Source of the DNA: Trissonchulus latispiculum
Lineage: Eukaryota; Nematoda; Enoplea; Enoplida; Ironidae
Assembly: GCA_030248195.1 (NCBI GenBank)
Contig: JASAND010006816.1
Coordinates: 57,006-121,005, forward strand
Direction of reading: 5' to 3'
DNA length: 64,000 bases
Made by a program: the position numbers and the translations under genes. Each line of letters begins with the position of its first letter. Positions within the stretch are counted from its first letter, which is position 1. Below the pieces are notes generated by a model. The model searched no databases, had not been told where the DNA came from, and saw nothing but the letters and a program-made list of their open reading frames with translations. This document shows positions 17,371 through 27,189 of this stretch, in pieces.

Positions 17371-18101
17371 CAAGAGTCCATAATTTATTCCTTTATATTA
17401 TAGAAGAAGAGTAAGCCACTAGAGGGCTTCTCTTCTTGGTATTGCGTAACGGTGCTCCGACCACAATACGCGAATGTTCCCCCGTTTGGTGGGGGGGTCG
17501 ACCAGCATACCCCCTCCCCGTTTGGAGGGGGGGGGGGTAGGCAAAAGGGGTCCCCGTTTGGTGGGGGGGTATGCAAAAGGGGTCCCCGTTTGGTGGGGGA
17601 GTAGGCAGAATGGGGTCCCCGTTTGGGGGGGGTCGCCAAGTCAGGCTAAGATTGGACGAATCTGATTGGCTGTTGGCGACCCCCCCCCCAAACGGGGACC
17701 TCTTTTGTCTACCCCCCCACCAAACGGGGACCTCTCTTTGCTACCCCCCCACCAAACGGGGACCTCTTTTGCCTACCCCCCCCCACCAAATGGGGACCCA
17801 TTTTCAAATAGAACAAAAACTACCGTAATCCTCTGCTCTACCCCCCCACCAAACTGGGAGGGGGTCTCTGCATTCTGATTGGCTGTTGGCTACCCCCCCC
17901 CACCAAACGGGGACCTCTTTTCTGCTACCCCCCCCCCCACCAAACGGAGGGGGGGTATGCTTTGTCGAAGAGAGCTACCCCCCCCACCAAACGGGGGAAC
18001 ATTCGCGTATTGTGGTCGGAGCACCGTTACGCAATGCCAAGAAGAGAAGCCCTCTAGTGGCTTACTCTTCTTCTTATATATAGTGCAATTATGCACTCTT
18101 G
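17371..18101. mobile_element. Foldback DNA element with CAAGAG ends and 7-bp target duplication
   Basis: The ends are CAAGAGTCCATAATT and AATTATGCACTCTTG, flanked by the direct repeat GTGAAAC (17364-17370 and 18102-18108). The inverted arms of about 120 bp include CCACTAGAGGGCTTCTCTTC and GTAACGGTGCTCCGACCACA. The interior is a run of CCCCCCACCAAACGGGG units in both orientations. It encodes no protein, so it is non-autonomous; its transposase family is not identified. Confidence 0.85.
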
Positions 18102-18108
18102 GTGAAAC

Positions 18109-18540
18109 CTTTTGCTCACCTCCCTCCCACCAAACGGGGGAACCTTTTGCCTACCTTCCCACCAAACGGGGATCCATTTTGAAAATGAGTAGAAACCACT
18201 GTAATCCTCTGCACTACGCTCCTCCCACCCACCAAACGGGGTACCCTTTCGCCTATGTACCTTCCCACCAAACGGAGATCCATTTTGAAAATAAATACAA
18301 ACTAACTTACCATAATCCTCTGCTCTACCCTCCACCTCAAACGGAAACGGGGTCTCTGCAATCTGGGCTGTCGGCTACCCTCCCCTACCAAACGGGGAGG
18401 AGCATATTTGTCACCCCTCCATCAAATGGGGGAACATACGCGTATTGTGGTCGGAGCACCGTTACGCAGTGCACTGAAGAGGAGTCCTCTAGTGGCTTAT
18501 ATACTCGTCTTCCCATGCACAGTGCAATTATGCACTATTG
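18109..18540. mobile_element. Truncated copy of the same foldback family
   Basis: It carries the same ACCAAACGGGG interior units and right arm (CGTATTGTGGTCGGAGCACC, CCTCTAGTGGCTTA) and ends in AATTATGCACTATTG at 18540. The left half is missing; the intact copy at 17371-18101 lies directly against it. Confidence 0.75.
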
Positions 18541-18547
18541 ATAATAA

Positions 18548-18823
18548 CAAGAGAATAGGCACACTCCATGTTATCAGAGCAAAAACTATGCTCTGCTCGC
18601 TAACGGCCTACCCCCCCCCCCGTAAATTAGACCCATCACTTCAAAGAATTTTGTGCGCTGTTATGTTTGTGTTCCGAGGCCCGAAGCAGTCGGAGGAGGG
18701 TCACTAGGGTCTGATGTGCGGGCGGGGGGGGGGGGGTGGTTGGGCCGTTAGCGAGCAGAGCATAGTTTTCGCTTTAATAAGAGAGAGCTTACCTTAGCAT
18801 ACTCTTATCATTATGTACTCTTG
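18548..18823. mobile_element. Short related TIR element (TATGCTCTGC/GCAGAGCATA subfamily)
   Basis: It starts CAAGAGAATAGG and ends ATTATGTACTCTTG, flanked by ATAATAA (18541-18547) and GTAATAA (18824-18830), 6 of 7 identical. The arms share ACTATGCTCTGCTCGCTAACG, inverted on the right at about 18749-18771. The centre is C-rich then G-rich. Another TAAGAG end begins at 18835, so elements are stacked end to end. Confidence 0.7.
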
Positions 18824-19005
18824 GTAATAATAACTAAGAGTGTGGCGCGCTCCTTGGTGGGGAGGGGGAAGGTACAATTGCTTTGCAATTTTAAATATGC
18901 AGAAACTTACATATATATAAAACGTACATACTGTTTTATTGCATGAAGTAAGCAGTGTAAGCAAAAATAAAAGCTGTTTTCTTTTGACACCAAGATTTAG
19001 CATTT

Positions 19006-19788
19006 TCATTTGTGGATATGCGTATCTGGTGGTGCTGAGTGCATGGGCTGGGGTACTCCATGCACGCACAGGGGAGCTCCTTGCATGTCTGGGTACGGGG
19101 GAGCTCCTTGCATGTCTGGGTACGGGGGTGCTCCTTGCATGTACGGGGACGGGGATGTTCCTTGCATGTACGGGGGTGCACTTTGCATGTACGGGGGAGC
19201 TCCTTGCATGTCTGGGTACGGGGGTGCTCCTGGCATGTACGGGTACGGGGGTGCTCCTTGTGTATACGGGGGTGCTGCATGCACGCACGGGGGTGCTCCT
19301 TTTATGTGCGGGGGTGCTCTTTGTGTGTACGGGGGTTCTTCTTGTATGAACGTAGATGTTTCGTGTACTGGCGGAGGTGCTTCTTGCATTGTAGGAGGCC
19401 CCCCTTGCATGTGCGGAGGTGTTTCTTTCTTGGGTGGAGGAGCTTTTTGTTTGGGTGGAGGTGCTTTCTGGCCAGACACATCAGGCTTTTTATTCGCATA
19501 CGGTTTACAATGCTTTGCCAACCACCATCTTTTTACGAGACAGTGCACCAGTGGTGCGGTGTAACAAACGCAGCACAAGAGGCCTAGTATGGTGATAATT
19601 GCAATCGGTAGGGCATGAGGAATGCATTTATAGCAGCAATTCTTTTTCAAGGCTTCGTCCTCACACAGATATCTACAATCCTTAACTGGGCTATTACATT
19701 CCATGTTGCAGACGATGTCTCTGTAGCAACCGGTGCATACTGGGTCGACACTTATTAGGATTAGCACAACAGATGCGAAAGAACACAT
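19006..19788 (-). CDS. Cysteine-rich single-pass membrane protein with APPY-rich cytoplasmic repeats
   Basis: Single-exon frame. I chose the ATG at 19788 (MCSFASVVLILIS) because it gives a signal peptide; an upstream ATG at 19845 is possible. The mature part is a compact ectodomain of about 50 residues with roughly ten cysteines (CTGCYRDIVCNMEC ... CCYKC). It is followed by a membrane segment (LPIAIITILGLLCCVCY) and a basic anchor (VKRWW). The remaining ~170 residues are proline-rich, beginning with QKAPPPKQKAPPPKK and then degenerate 7-10 residue repeats of the form GAPPYMQ / GAPPYPDMQ. The layout (signal peptide, Cys-knot ectodomain, one membrane span, proline-rich tail) recalls Shisa- or CYYR1-type adaptors, but I cannot assign a family. 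The repeat tract is expected to vary in length. Antisense frames over it are shadows. Confidence 0.65.
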   Translation of the reverse strand: MCSFASVVLILISVDPVCTGCYRDIVCNMECNSPVKDCRYLCEDEALKKNCCYKCIPHALPIAIITILGLLCCVCYTAPLVHCLVKRWWLAKHCKPYANKKPDVSGQKAPPPKQKAPPPKKETPPHMQGGPPTMQEAPPPVHETSTFIQEEPPYTQRAPPHIKGAPPCVHAAPPYTQGAPPYPYMPGAPPYPDMQGAPPYMQSAPPYMQGTSPSPYMQGAPPYPDMQGAPPYPDMQGAPLCVHGVPQPMHSAPPDTHIHK

Positions 19789-19859
19789 TTTCGAAAAGAA
19801 TATATGCGTTACGTACATGAAGGGTTCGTGATGAAATCTTGGCAATTCTGTTAATTTTA

Positions 19860-21393
19860 TTCATTTCTATTGCAACTCTGAATCATAAGCCTTGATGTAA
19901 AGAAAAGGGTATTTGGGGGTCGTTTTTCTTCAGTTCTTAGTAAATTCTCTACCTTTCCCTATGGACCAGGGACATTCAAGCCTCCGAATTTCCCATCCAA
20001 ATCACAGGGGTCACAAAATAACAGCCTTAATTCCACACCACTAAATGGTTCACTCAGACTTATGTCACTGATGTTAGCTTTCAGATTCTACCTATCTAAG
20101 TTTCAGTATTAATTCGCTCAGACGCAGGTTAAGCCCGTAAGTAAGATAAGAAAGATAAATTTGATTATTTAATATAATAGGTAAAAGATTAATTAACAAT
20201 ATAATAAAATTAAATGTACAATTACAATACAGGTACAAGGTCACAGATCAAATAGCACATGGTATTCATATTACTCAATGACAGATATATTTTAATTCCT
20301 CAAGTTTTAGTCGAATGCTTTTAAAACCTCAACCATTTAAACATACTAATAGCCGTACTCTTGACTCGACAACTCACGATTTCAAGCTACCTTTGGTGAT
20401 CCGGTTTCCAGGTGCGTGTGTGTTGATCCGATCGACAGGTCCTCCGCTGACTGGACGGGAAATGTGGTAAGCAAAGCCAATAAGGAATTAATAGAATAGA
20501 ATGCAGAAAGAAACTGAGTCGTGGCTGGCCCCGTGAACACAAGAAAAATAAGATAGGTCCTCACCGACCTCCGAATAACAATCCAGCAATTGATGACCGG
20601 TCTATCCCACGTAGGGCTCTCGGTCAGAATCCAACAGCGACAAGCGCAAATACCAGAGCAAAAGTGACAACCGTATAGCTGGGCAGCACAACCACGACTG
20701 ATTTGAAAATTTGGAAAAATTTTGAGGTTTCGGGGAAGACCTGTCAATCATGTGTGCGTGACGTGTAAGGCGGAGCTTGCGGCTCCCTTTCGTGTAGTGC
20801 GTTTTGTGAGTGTGTGTATCGTCATACGTCACTTATCTGTGACGTATGAACCCAGCTCTCGGGGTGAAGGAGGCTCCCAAAAATCCCAAACTTGGACGCA
20901 TTAACCCCACTTAGTTTCCTGGGGAGATAAGTACCCAATTTTGGATTCGTTTTGCAAATAAAAGTGTCCATCAGAAAATAGTGAAATTTCCCAACTTCTT
21001 TGTCCAGCTAGAAACAATGTTCAACTTCAAACAAGGACCGCGATTCGTGACGACAATAGCAGACTAACAACCTCTTAGCCCCGAACTCAAGAAACTAACA
21101 GTAATTATTTCATAAGATCAAAACCTAGCTACACAGAACTTGCACAGTAGCAATCGGTCAGGTACAACAACTGCAGACAAAGATATAGAATTCAAAGTAG
21201 GAACTGTACAATAATTTAAAATGTAAAATGTACCATAATTAAAAATGTATGATTGTAATCAGTCAGTGCAAAATCCAACACAGTCATCCCGCAACAAAAA
21301 ACAAAATCCTTCAGTTTTAACTTTAGACCAAGCCCATCCTAGTATCTCAAAAATTCTATCCTCCACATTGATAATAATTAGGTGTGTGCGATG
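19860..21393. other. No gene recognised; possible LTR or promoter remnant
   Basis: AT-rich from 20.1 to 20.35 kb, GC-richer from 20.4 to 20.9 kb. Short frames lack family features. The only structured signal is the palindrome at 20823-20848. Confidence 0.5.
20823..20848. promoter_or_regulatory. Inverted repeat with two CRE-like TGACGTA half sites
   Basis: Ten-base arms CATACGTCAC and GTGACGTATG are separated by TTATCT. The arms contain TGACGTA, a CREB/ATF-type site. It could belong to a promoter or LTR; no transcript is identifiable. Confidence 0.3.
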
Positions 21394-21854
21394 TAGTGTT
21401 TGAGGCCGGCCGGCCTAAGCCGGCCCGCGGCCGGCCGCCGGCCGGAGACTTTTGCTCGCCCGCCCGCCACCGGCTACCGGCCGGCCGGCCGGCCCGTGGC
21501 CGGTGAGGCCGGCCGCCGGCTGGGATACAAATCACCAATCAGAAATTTACAAAATAGAGCAACTAAGCTTAAAATGAATTCCAACTCTAGTTATGCTAAT
21601 TTTCTATGCGATGCTGTGCTATTTTTCCAAGATAACGTCCGAAAATAAATATCTTAGCAGTTATAATAACTGTACTGTAAACTGCACTAGGCCGGCAGCC
21701 GGCCGGCCGGCCGGCCGGCCACCGGCCGGCCTACGGACTCACCGGCCGCCGGCCGGCCGGCCGGCCGATGGTCTCGGCCGGGCCGGCCGGCGATCGGCCG
21801 GCCGGCAGCCGGCCGGCGGCCGGCCGGTGAAACCCCGGCCGGCCTCAAACACTA
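21394..21854. mobile_element. GGCCGG-rich hAT-like non-autonomous element
   Basis: Terminal inverted repeats TAGTGTTTGAGGCCGG and CCGGCCTCAAACACTA flank two arms built from GGCCGGCC units around a 140-bp AT-rich core. The TAGNG start fits hAT elements. The flanking octamers (GTGCGATG / GTGTGGAT) match only partly. An 18-bp direct repeat (ATAATAATTAGGTGTGTG) lies outside both ends, near 21370 and 21887. Confidence 0.65.
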
Positions 21855-22098
21855 GTGTGGATGAATATTACAACGATGTCTTCATAATAATTAGGTGTGT
21901 GAAACGTATTGTTGGTCGGTCTTGTATGGTCCTAAAAAATTGTCTGATAAAAACTTCTCAAAATTTTGGATGTAAAGTGTGTAAAGTGTACGGCCACGGC
22001 GAGCATTAACACTTAGCATAACATATACTATCGTGTTTTGTATACGCATTTGTAATTTGGTTTATTAATAGGTATAATAAAACATTGTTTAGTAATAG

Positions 22099-22426
22099 CA
22101 AGAGTTCGTAATTCCCTTATATAGGAAGAAGAATAGTAAACCACTAGAAGGCCCCTCTTTTTGGCATTGAGTAACGGTGCTCCGACCATAATGTGCGAAT
22201 ATTCCCCCGTTTGAGGTGGAGGAAAGGAGCGACAAAAGTATCCCCTCCCCTTTTGGTGGGGGCTGCAGGGGGCAGTCAACAGCCAATCAGATTGCAGAGA
22301 CCCCCGTTCACGTTTTGGGGGGGGGGTAGCGCAAAGGCTTACGGCGGTTTCGTTTAGGTTAGTTCCAAAAAGGGTGCACGTGAAGGATGTGGGTCCGCTT
22401 GGGGGGGGCTGGTTCCCAAAAGCCAA
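22099..22426. mobile_element. Left-end fragment of the CAAGAG foldback family
   Basis: It begins CAAGAGTTCGTAATT and carries the diverged arm (CCACTAGAAGGCCCC, AACGGTGCTCCGACCATAAT) and C/G-rich interior. No right end was found; it stops near GCCAATCAGAATT at about 22420-22432. Confidence 0.65.
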
Positions 22427-22724
22427 TCAGAATTAGCCAATTCCAGCCTGTTTGGCCGAACAAAAAACTGAATCTGAATCTTAACAAAAACGACTGTATA
22501 GTACTTTCAGGACTAAAATAATTTTGAGACTGATTTACAAATTAAAATAAATTGACAATTCTCAGACTAAAATACTAAGTACATAGAAATACGTCGATAA
22601 AAAGTTGCTATAGACTTCTTTGCCGGATAATCCAGTTATTGCTCTGACGATACGCTGAATTGAGACTTTATTCTGACGATATTATCCGTGTGATGACATT
22701 AGTGTTCCACCAGGCATGCTCTCT

Positions 22725-22960
22725 GTTAGTTCCTTTATCAGAGCAAAACTATGATCTGCACGCTAACGAACGGCTGATCTGACAAACCAGACCCCCAGTG
22801 ACCCCCGGCAAATCAGTACTTGGTCGAAAGGAGGGTATGCTTCAAGCTCGAAAACAAACAAGACTCTGTGCGCGCGATCTCTTTGAATGCCTCGAATCGA
22901 GTTCCATATGAGTTTAGAAATACTGCAGACGGTCAGGCTCCTCACCTGTACATCATCCAA
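22725..22960. repeat. Diverged fragment of the 18548-18823 element type
   Basis: It contains TTATCAGAGCAAAACTATG and TCTGCACGCTAACG, close to the arm at 18571-18605. The ends are decayed. Confidence 0.45.
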
Positions 22961-23265
22961 AATGTGCAGAAAATTTAATGTTAGTGTTAATCTTGATGGT
23001 TAATTATTAATTGTTTGTTTAATTAATTAATAGCTTTGTAAAGATAAAGTTTGTAGTAAAAGTGAACAAAATTTGTGGATGGTCTGCTCTGCATCAATAA
23101 TGTAATAATTTGTGATTAACCTTTTAATACCAAATCACAGCATGCTTTACTGTTACATTTCTCAGTTCATCAGTATATATGAGTGTTCTGTTTAGTTCTG
23201 TTCAGTTCAGTATTCCACTGAAATAAAATTCATAGGATGAGAGAAATATTGCACTTTCCATCAAT
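22961..23265. other. Non-coding, 3' flank of the collagen gene
   Basis: AT-rich, with TAATTAAT runs. It would carry the collagen 3' UTR, but I could not single out a polyadenylation signal with confidence. Confidence 0.5.
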
Positions 23266-26200
23266 TTAAGATCCAGTGATAACCTGAGAATTTCTTCGCT
23301 GCGGACAGGGACAGTATTGAGCATCATTTCCAGGCTGACCGGGTCCACCGGGCGGGCCGGGGGGTCCAGACGGTCCCGGATTTCCGTTGCCGCCCGGGGG
23401 TCCTTGGGGTCCAGGTGGTCCAGGGGTGGGCGTGCCACCTCCCTGCCCGTCCGGACCGGCCGGACCGCGATCCCCTGGCGCGCCAGGCTGACCCTTGGGT
23501 CCGGGTGGGCCCTTTCCTTCCCGGCCATCTCGGCCAGGCGGTCCTTTCGGACCCGGTTTTCCGGCGGATCCTGGGGTTCCCGGTTCGCCCGGAGTTCCGG
23601 GGGGCCCGGGCGGTCCGGTCGGTCCGGAGCCTCCGTCCTGGCCTTTGGGTCCTTTGGGCCCGCCTGGTCCTGAAATAGAGGAAAACAAATGGATGCTAGA
23701 TTTATTACTAATTATTGTTCATTCGTTATTCGGCTCATTAAAGGCTTTCAATTTTAATATTATGTCTTTATACACAGTTTTGACTGAACCTTTGTTTTTG
23801 AAGAGTGTCTATCTCTGTTAAGGTCGTGCACCCCTTACGTGCAGATATAGTTGCAGAAAGTGCAATTATTGCCTGATTTCATTCAAATTTTCAGAAAATA
23901 CATCGAGAACGATAATAAACGTCCTGTAGAAACGCCAGCTTCATAGCATTCATGTACAGTGAGAAACAAAAATTTGAAGTTCTAGAACCATATATAGAAA
24001 ATTATGCCCAGCGACTATAATCATTTTAAAGCTTATTATGTGCTCTACAACTTTACTTTTTACGCAAGTCTCTAGCTCGTATCGTTTTTGAGCAGTGAAT
24101 CTTTGAACAATTTTTGCTCGAAAATTGGTTATTTTTGACACGATCTTGCTGAAAACAGTTTTTGTCGAATTGGAGCCTGTGTACACTACAAGCGTAGGCA
24201 AGTTTATACTCAAATTAAAGAGCATCGAAAGGTTAATTAGAGCCCAGTACACTGGATGAGTCTAAAGTTATGGTCGAATAACTGATTTTTTCTAATTGCG
24301 GCCAAAATGTTTTGACCGAAGATTGCTCCACAACCAATGGGTGGATCTAAAAGATTTTTGCACACAGCATGTTTTGACAATTTGCCCGGGGCGGTTTTTT
24401 ATTTTTCTCTTTATCAACCTCTAATCAAGTGCAATGATTTTTCAAAGTTGGATAAAATGCCAAATTTTCAGAAAATGCTCAATTGCCGCACACTAAAACG
24501 ATATTTTGACAAAATCAAAAAACCGTCGCTGGCAAATTATCTCAGAAACACATTGGATATGACCATTTTCTTTTTGCGTAAAAATTTTTCAGAAAAAAAT
24601 TTGGTCAAAAATTGAGGCTGTGTATGGTAAGTTTGCGACCAATACAAACCAGGTAGACACGTTTCAATGATACCAAACGACGCAGAAGGTGTAGAGCTTC
24701 ATTTTGATATGTGGCTCAATTTATAGCTCCCAATATTGAGTAAGTTATAGCTTTCCAAAGAGGACTGAATGTAAGGGAAGTGCGACCTTAAATGCTATGC
24801 CTTTCCCGTCTAAATTGTGCTAGTTTATTTCTTAACTGGTAAAATTGTTAGGAATTTACAATAAAATAAAAGACGGTCCCTTGCAGTGTAAGGTGTTTTA
24901 GCTTTTTTAGTTTTTTCGATTCCATTTCATTCATGCACTCGATGAAACTTATTATTGCTCAATTCGACTAGAAATGATTAGTGAAAGTTCACGTTGCTTT
25001 TTTTCTGCCATTTCTTAAGTCAGGTTTCAAAAATGGACAAGAAAGAAACCTACCAGCAGGTCCAGCGGGTCCCGGATTTCCGGGAGGTCCACCGGGACAT
25101 TCCCGACATCCGGTATCGGGTCTGGTTGGGACCTCGACGGTTCCGGGAAGTCCGGGTTTTCCCTTGTCCCCTTGTTCCCCTGGGATGCCTGGTTCACCAG
25201 GAGTTCCGGGTGTTCCTGGTGGTCCTTCCGGACAAGCGTTGTTGGCATCACATTCTAAACTATTAAAAGATTTTATTAATTAGTAATTAGTAATTAGTAA
25301 TTAATTAAGTAATTAATTAGTAATTAGTATTAATTTTTCTACAGTCATTTTCTTTTCACAAAATAAGTAAACTGAAATATATTCCGTATGAGATCATAAG
25401 ATTGCCACATCAACATATTCTGAGTGAGATTTGTAAAAATTCAGCTCTCAGGTGGGATTCGAACTCCTACTTGTTATGGCCACCAAAGCGCAGCCGATGA
25501 AGTTCTGAGCGGTCTAGACGGATTTTCTTTCTGGCGAGACTATGTGGATGAAACCACGACGAAAGCTCAAAAGCATTTTAGTAGAATTAGCATAAAATGT
25601 TAAGTGTTAGACTGATTGAGCGGTTGGAAATCTGCATGACTAAAGAAGCCTGAATCAAGCAAGCGTGATTCCAGCTCATGTGCTCACTCAGTGGTTAGCG
25701 GAGTAGAGGTCGTTGGTTCGATCTCGGTCTGGACATTTAGTTTTGTGATTTTCCAATTTCACTCTTCATAAAAAGCATTAGTCGAATTTTTCGTTCACTG
25801 ATTAGGTACTGCTTACCTTAAATCGCCTGCCGATATAATGCTGAGCTGAACACTTTAACATTTTAACACTAGATTTAAATAGTTGAAAATACCTGTTCTC
25901 TTTTGTTATAGGTGTGGTTTCCTGGGTGAATTGCTGTCAACTATAAAAATACGCAATTCTTCAATTTCCTAATACTAAGAGTGTATATATAATACATAAC
26001 AGTGTAACGAGCGTCACACTCTGTTATTAGCTTGCGATACATGCTCTGCACGCTAACGGCCCTCCCTCCCCCGCAATTGCGTAACTAGCTGACCGCCCCC
26101 CCCGAAAATGAGTATCCCGAACCTACGCAATTGCGCATCCTCACTCTTGTTTACAGTAAGCCACGGATATCACCCATCATTTGCCTTATATCATGACCCC

Positions 26201-27029
26201 CCGAAAATCGGATCCATCATTTTTTATGTAGAATGATGGGCCAGATTTGTAGGGGGTGCCTTTCTACTGAAAAGGTGAGCATACCGAATTGCATGCTGGG
26301 TACTGATTTGTAGGGGGGCACTATATTACGCAATTGCGAGGGTGGGCCTTAGCGCGCGCAGCATGGTTGATAACAGAGTGTAACGCTTGCCACACTCTCA
26401 TCTATTATGTACTCTTGTCAATACAAAAAGTTGGCTAAATTAATTGAAGCTTACGGCAGATTTGTCGTTTCTTTCGGAACAACTCTGTCAGGGCACTTTT
26501 CCCATAGTGATCCGGTCTTTTGAGCATCAACATTTGGCGCCAAGTATGATCTGTTTGTAACTGAAAAAGGAAATTCTTGTAGAAACAAATGTGGGAATGA
26601 CACATCATGAATGCATGTTTCAGTCTTGTTTGCAGATATATGCTATTTTTGAAGAGCATAACATTATTTTCTATATATATCAGGATGTCCAGTCTAGCTC
26701 AGTCTTAATCCATAATTAAGTGCGATCGGTCCCTGCTCATGTTTTCTGTCCGTGATCTTCGTCTCTCTGCCTCTTGTCCGCTTTTGCACAAACTAACTGC
26801 GGAGGGGAACACAGCATCACTCTTGCAGGAAAATTTCTTTCAAAACTGTGATCTGTACCTTAAACTCCTGCATTCCAGTAAGGATATCGGCGTGCAACTG
26901 ATTTCCCTCCTGATAGACGATGGGAAGAACGCAGATGCAGGACAAAAAGGCGGCCGTACTGAAGAAGATGCTGCCGAATCCTGCGATCAGAAGCGGATCC
27001 GTCGTTTTGTAGTCCACTAAGCCAAACAT
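23266..27029 (-). CDS. col: Nematode cuticle collagen, complete four-exon gene
   Basis: Reconstructed exons are 27029-26859, 26560-26455, 25254-25054 and 23669-23266, a total of 882 bases, i.e. 293 residues plus stop, the usual size for cuticle collagens. Exon 1 has the N-terminal hydrophobic segment ([20 protein letters not shown]) typical of Col_cuticle_N. Exon 2 carries DHTWRQM and the subtilisin/furin-type site RKKRQ. Exon 3 has Cys-flanked Gly-X-Y repeats ([14 protein letters not shown]). Exon 4 has the long triple-helix block, interrupted near GREGKGPP and [10 protein letters not shown], and ends [15 protein letters not shown]. Splice phases agree (0, 1, 1). The product is a structural cuticle protein secreted by the hypodermis after N-terminal cleavage and disulfide crosslinking. 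This gene is the main evidence that the host is a nematode. Intron 2 contains a foldback element and tRNA-like repeats. Confidence 0.92.
25440..25522 (-). repeat. tRNA-like (SINE-type) sequence
   Basis: On the minus strand it has a B-box-like GTTCGAATCCC (25449-25459) and a decayed A-box region. There is no paired acceptor stem, so it is a tRNA-derived repeat rather than a working tRNA. Confidence 0.4.
25676..25742 (+). repeat. tRNA-like (SINE-type) sequence
   Basis: A-box-like CTCAGTGGTTAGCGGAG and B-box-like GGTTCGATCTC are only about 25 bases apart, too close for a full anticodon arm, so this is a deleted tRNA-derived copy. Confidence 0.4.
25976..26417. mobile_element. TIR element with TAAGAG/CTCTTG ends in collagen intron 2
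   Basis: It starts TAAGAGTGTATATA and ends ATTATGTACTCTTG. The subterminal arms CAGTGTAACGAGCGTCACAC and GAGTGTAACGCTTGCCACAC lie at the two ends, and ACATGCTCTGCACGCTAACG resembles the 18548 element. The flanking 7-mers CTAATAC and TCAATAC agree at 5 of 7. No protein is encoded. Confidence 0.6.
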
Positions 27030-27088
27030 GACGAATTAAATACAGTGAGATGAGAACTGAAAAAAGACTGGAAAATCAGAGTAAAATT

Positions 27089-27187
27089 CACTGTCTAAGC
27101 AAAAAGAATTAATGGCTAGGACACTGTCTAAGCAAAAAGAATTAATGGCTAGGACACTGTCTAAGCAAAAAGGATTAATGGCTAGAA
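27089..27187. repeat. Three tandem 33-bp repeats upstream of the collagen gene
   Basis: Units begin at 27089, 27122 and 27155 (CACTGTCTAAGCAAAAAG...) and differ by one base. They lie 60-160 bp upstream of the collagen ATG, where the promoter should be. Confidence 0.85.
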
Positions 27188-27189
27188 AT

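Noticed and set aside
17640..18420. CRISPR-like array of ACCAAACGGGGACC repeats
   Set aside because: Repeat spacing is irregular, units occur in both orientations within an inverted-repeat transposon, and the host is a eukaryote.
17385..18541. Proline-rich ORFs (PPPPNG / PTKRGP repeats) up to 220 codons
   Set aside because: They are translations of the CCCCACCAAACGGGG repeats in the foldback element.
19010..19587. Plus-strand ORFs with GGAPCMYG and RGCSLHVRG repeats
   Set aside because: They are antisense readings of the GAPPYMQ repeats; only the minus-strand frame has a signal peptide, Cys-rich domain and membrane span.
23317..23821. Plus-strand glycine/arginine-rich ORFs
   Set aside because: They are antisense to the last collagen exon.
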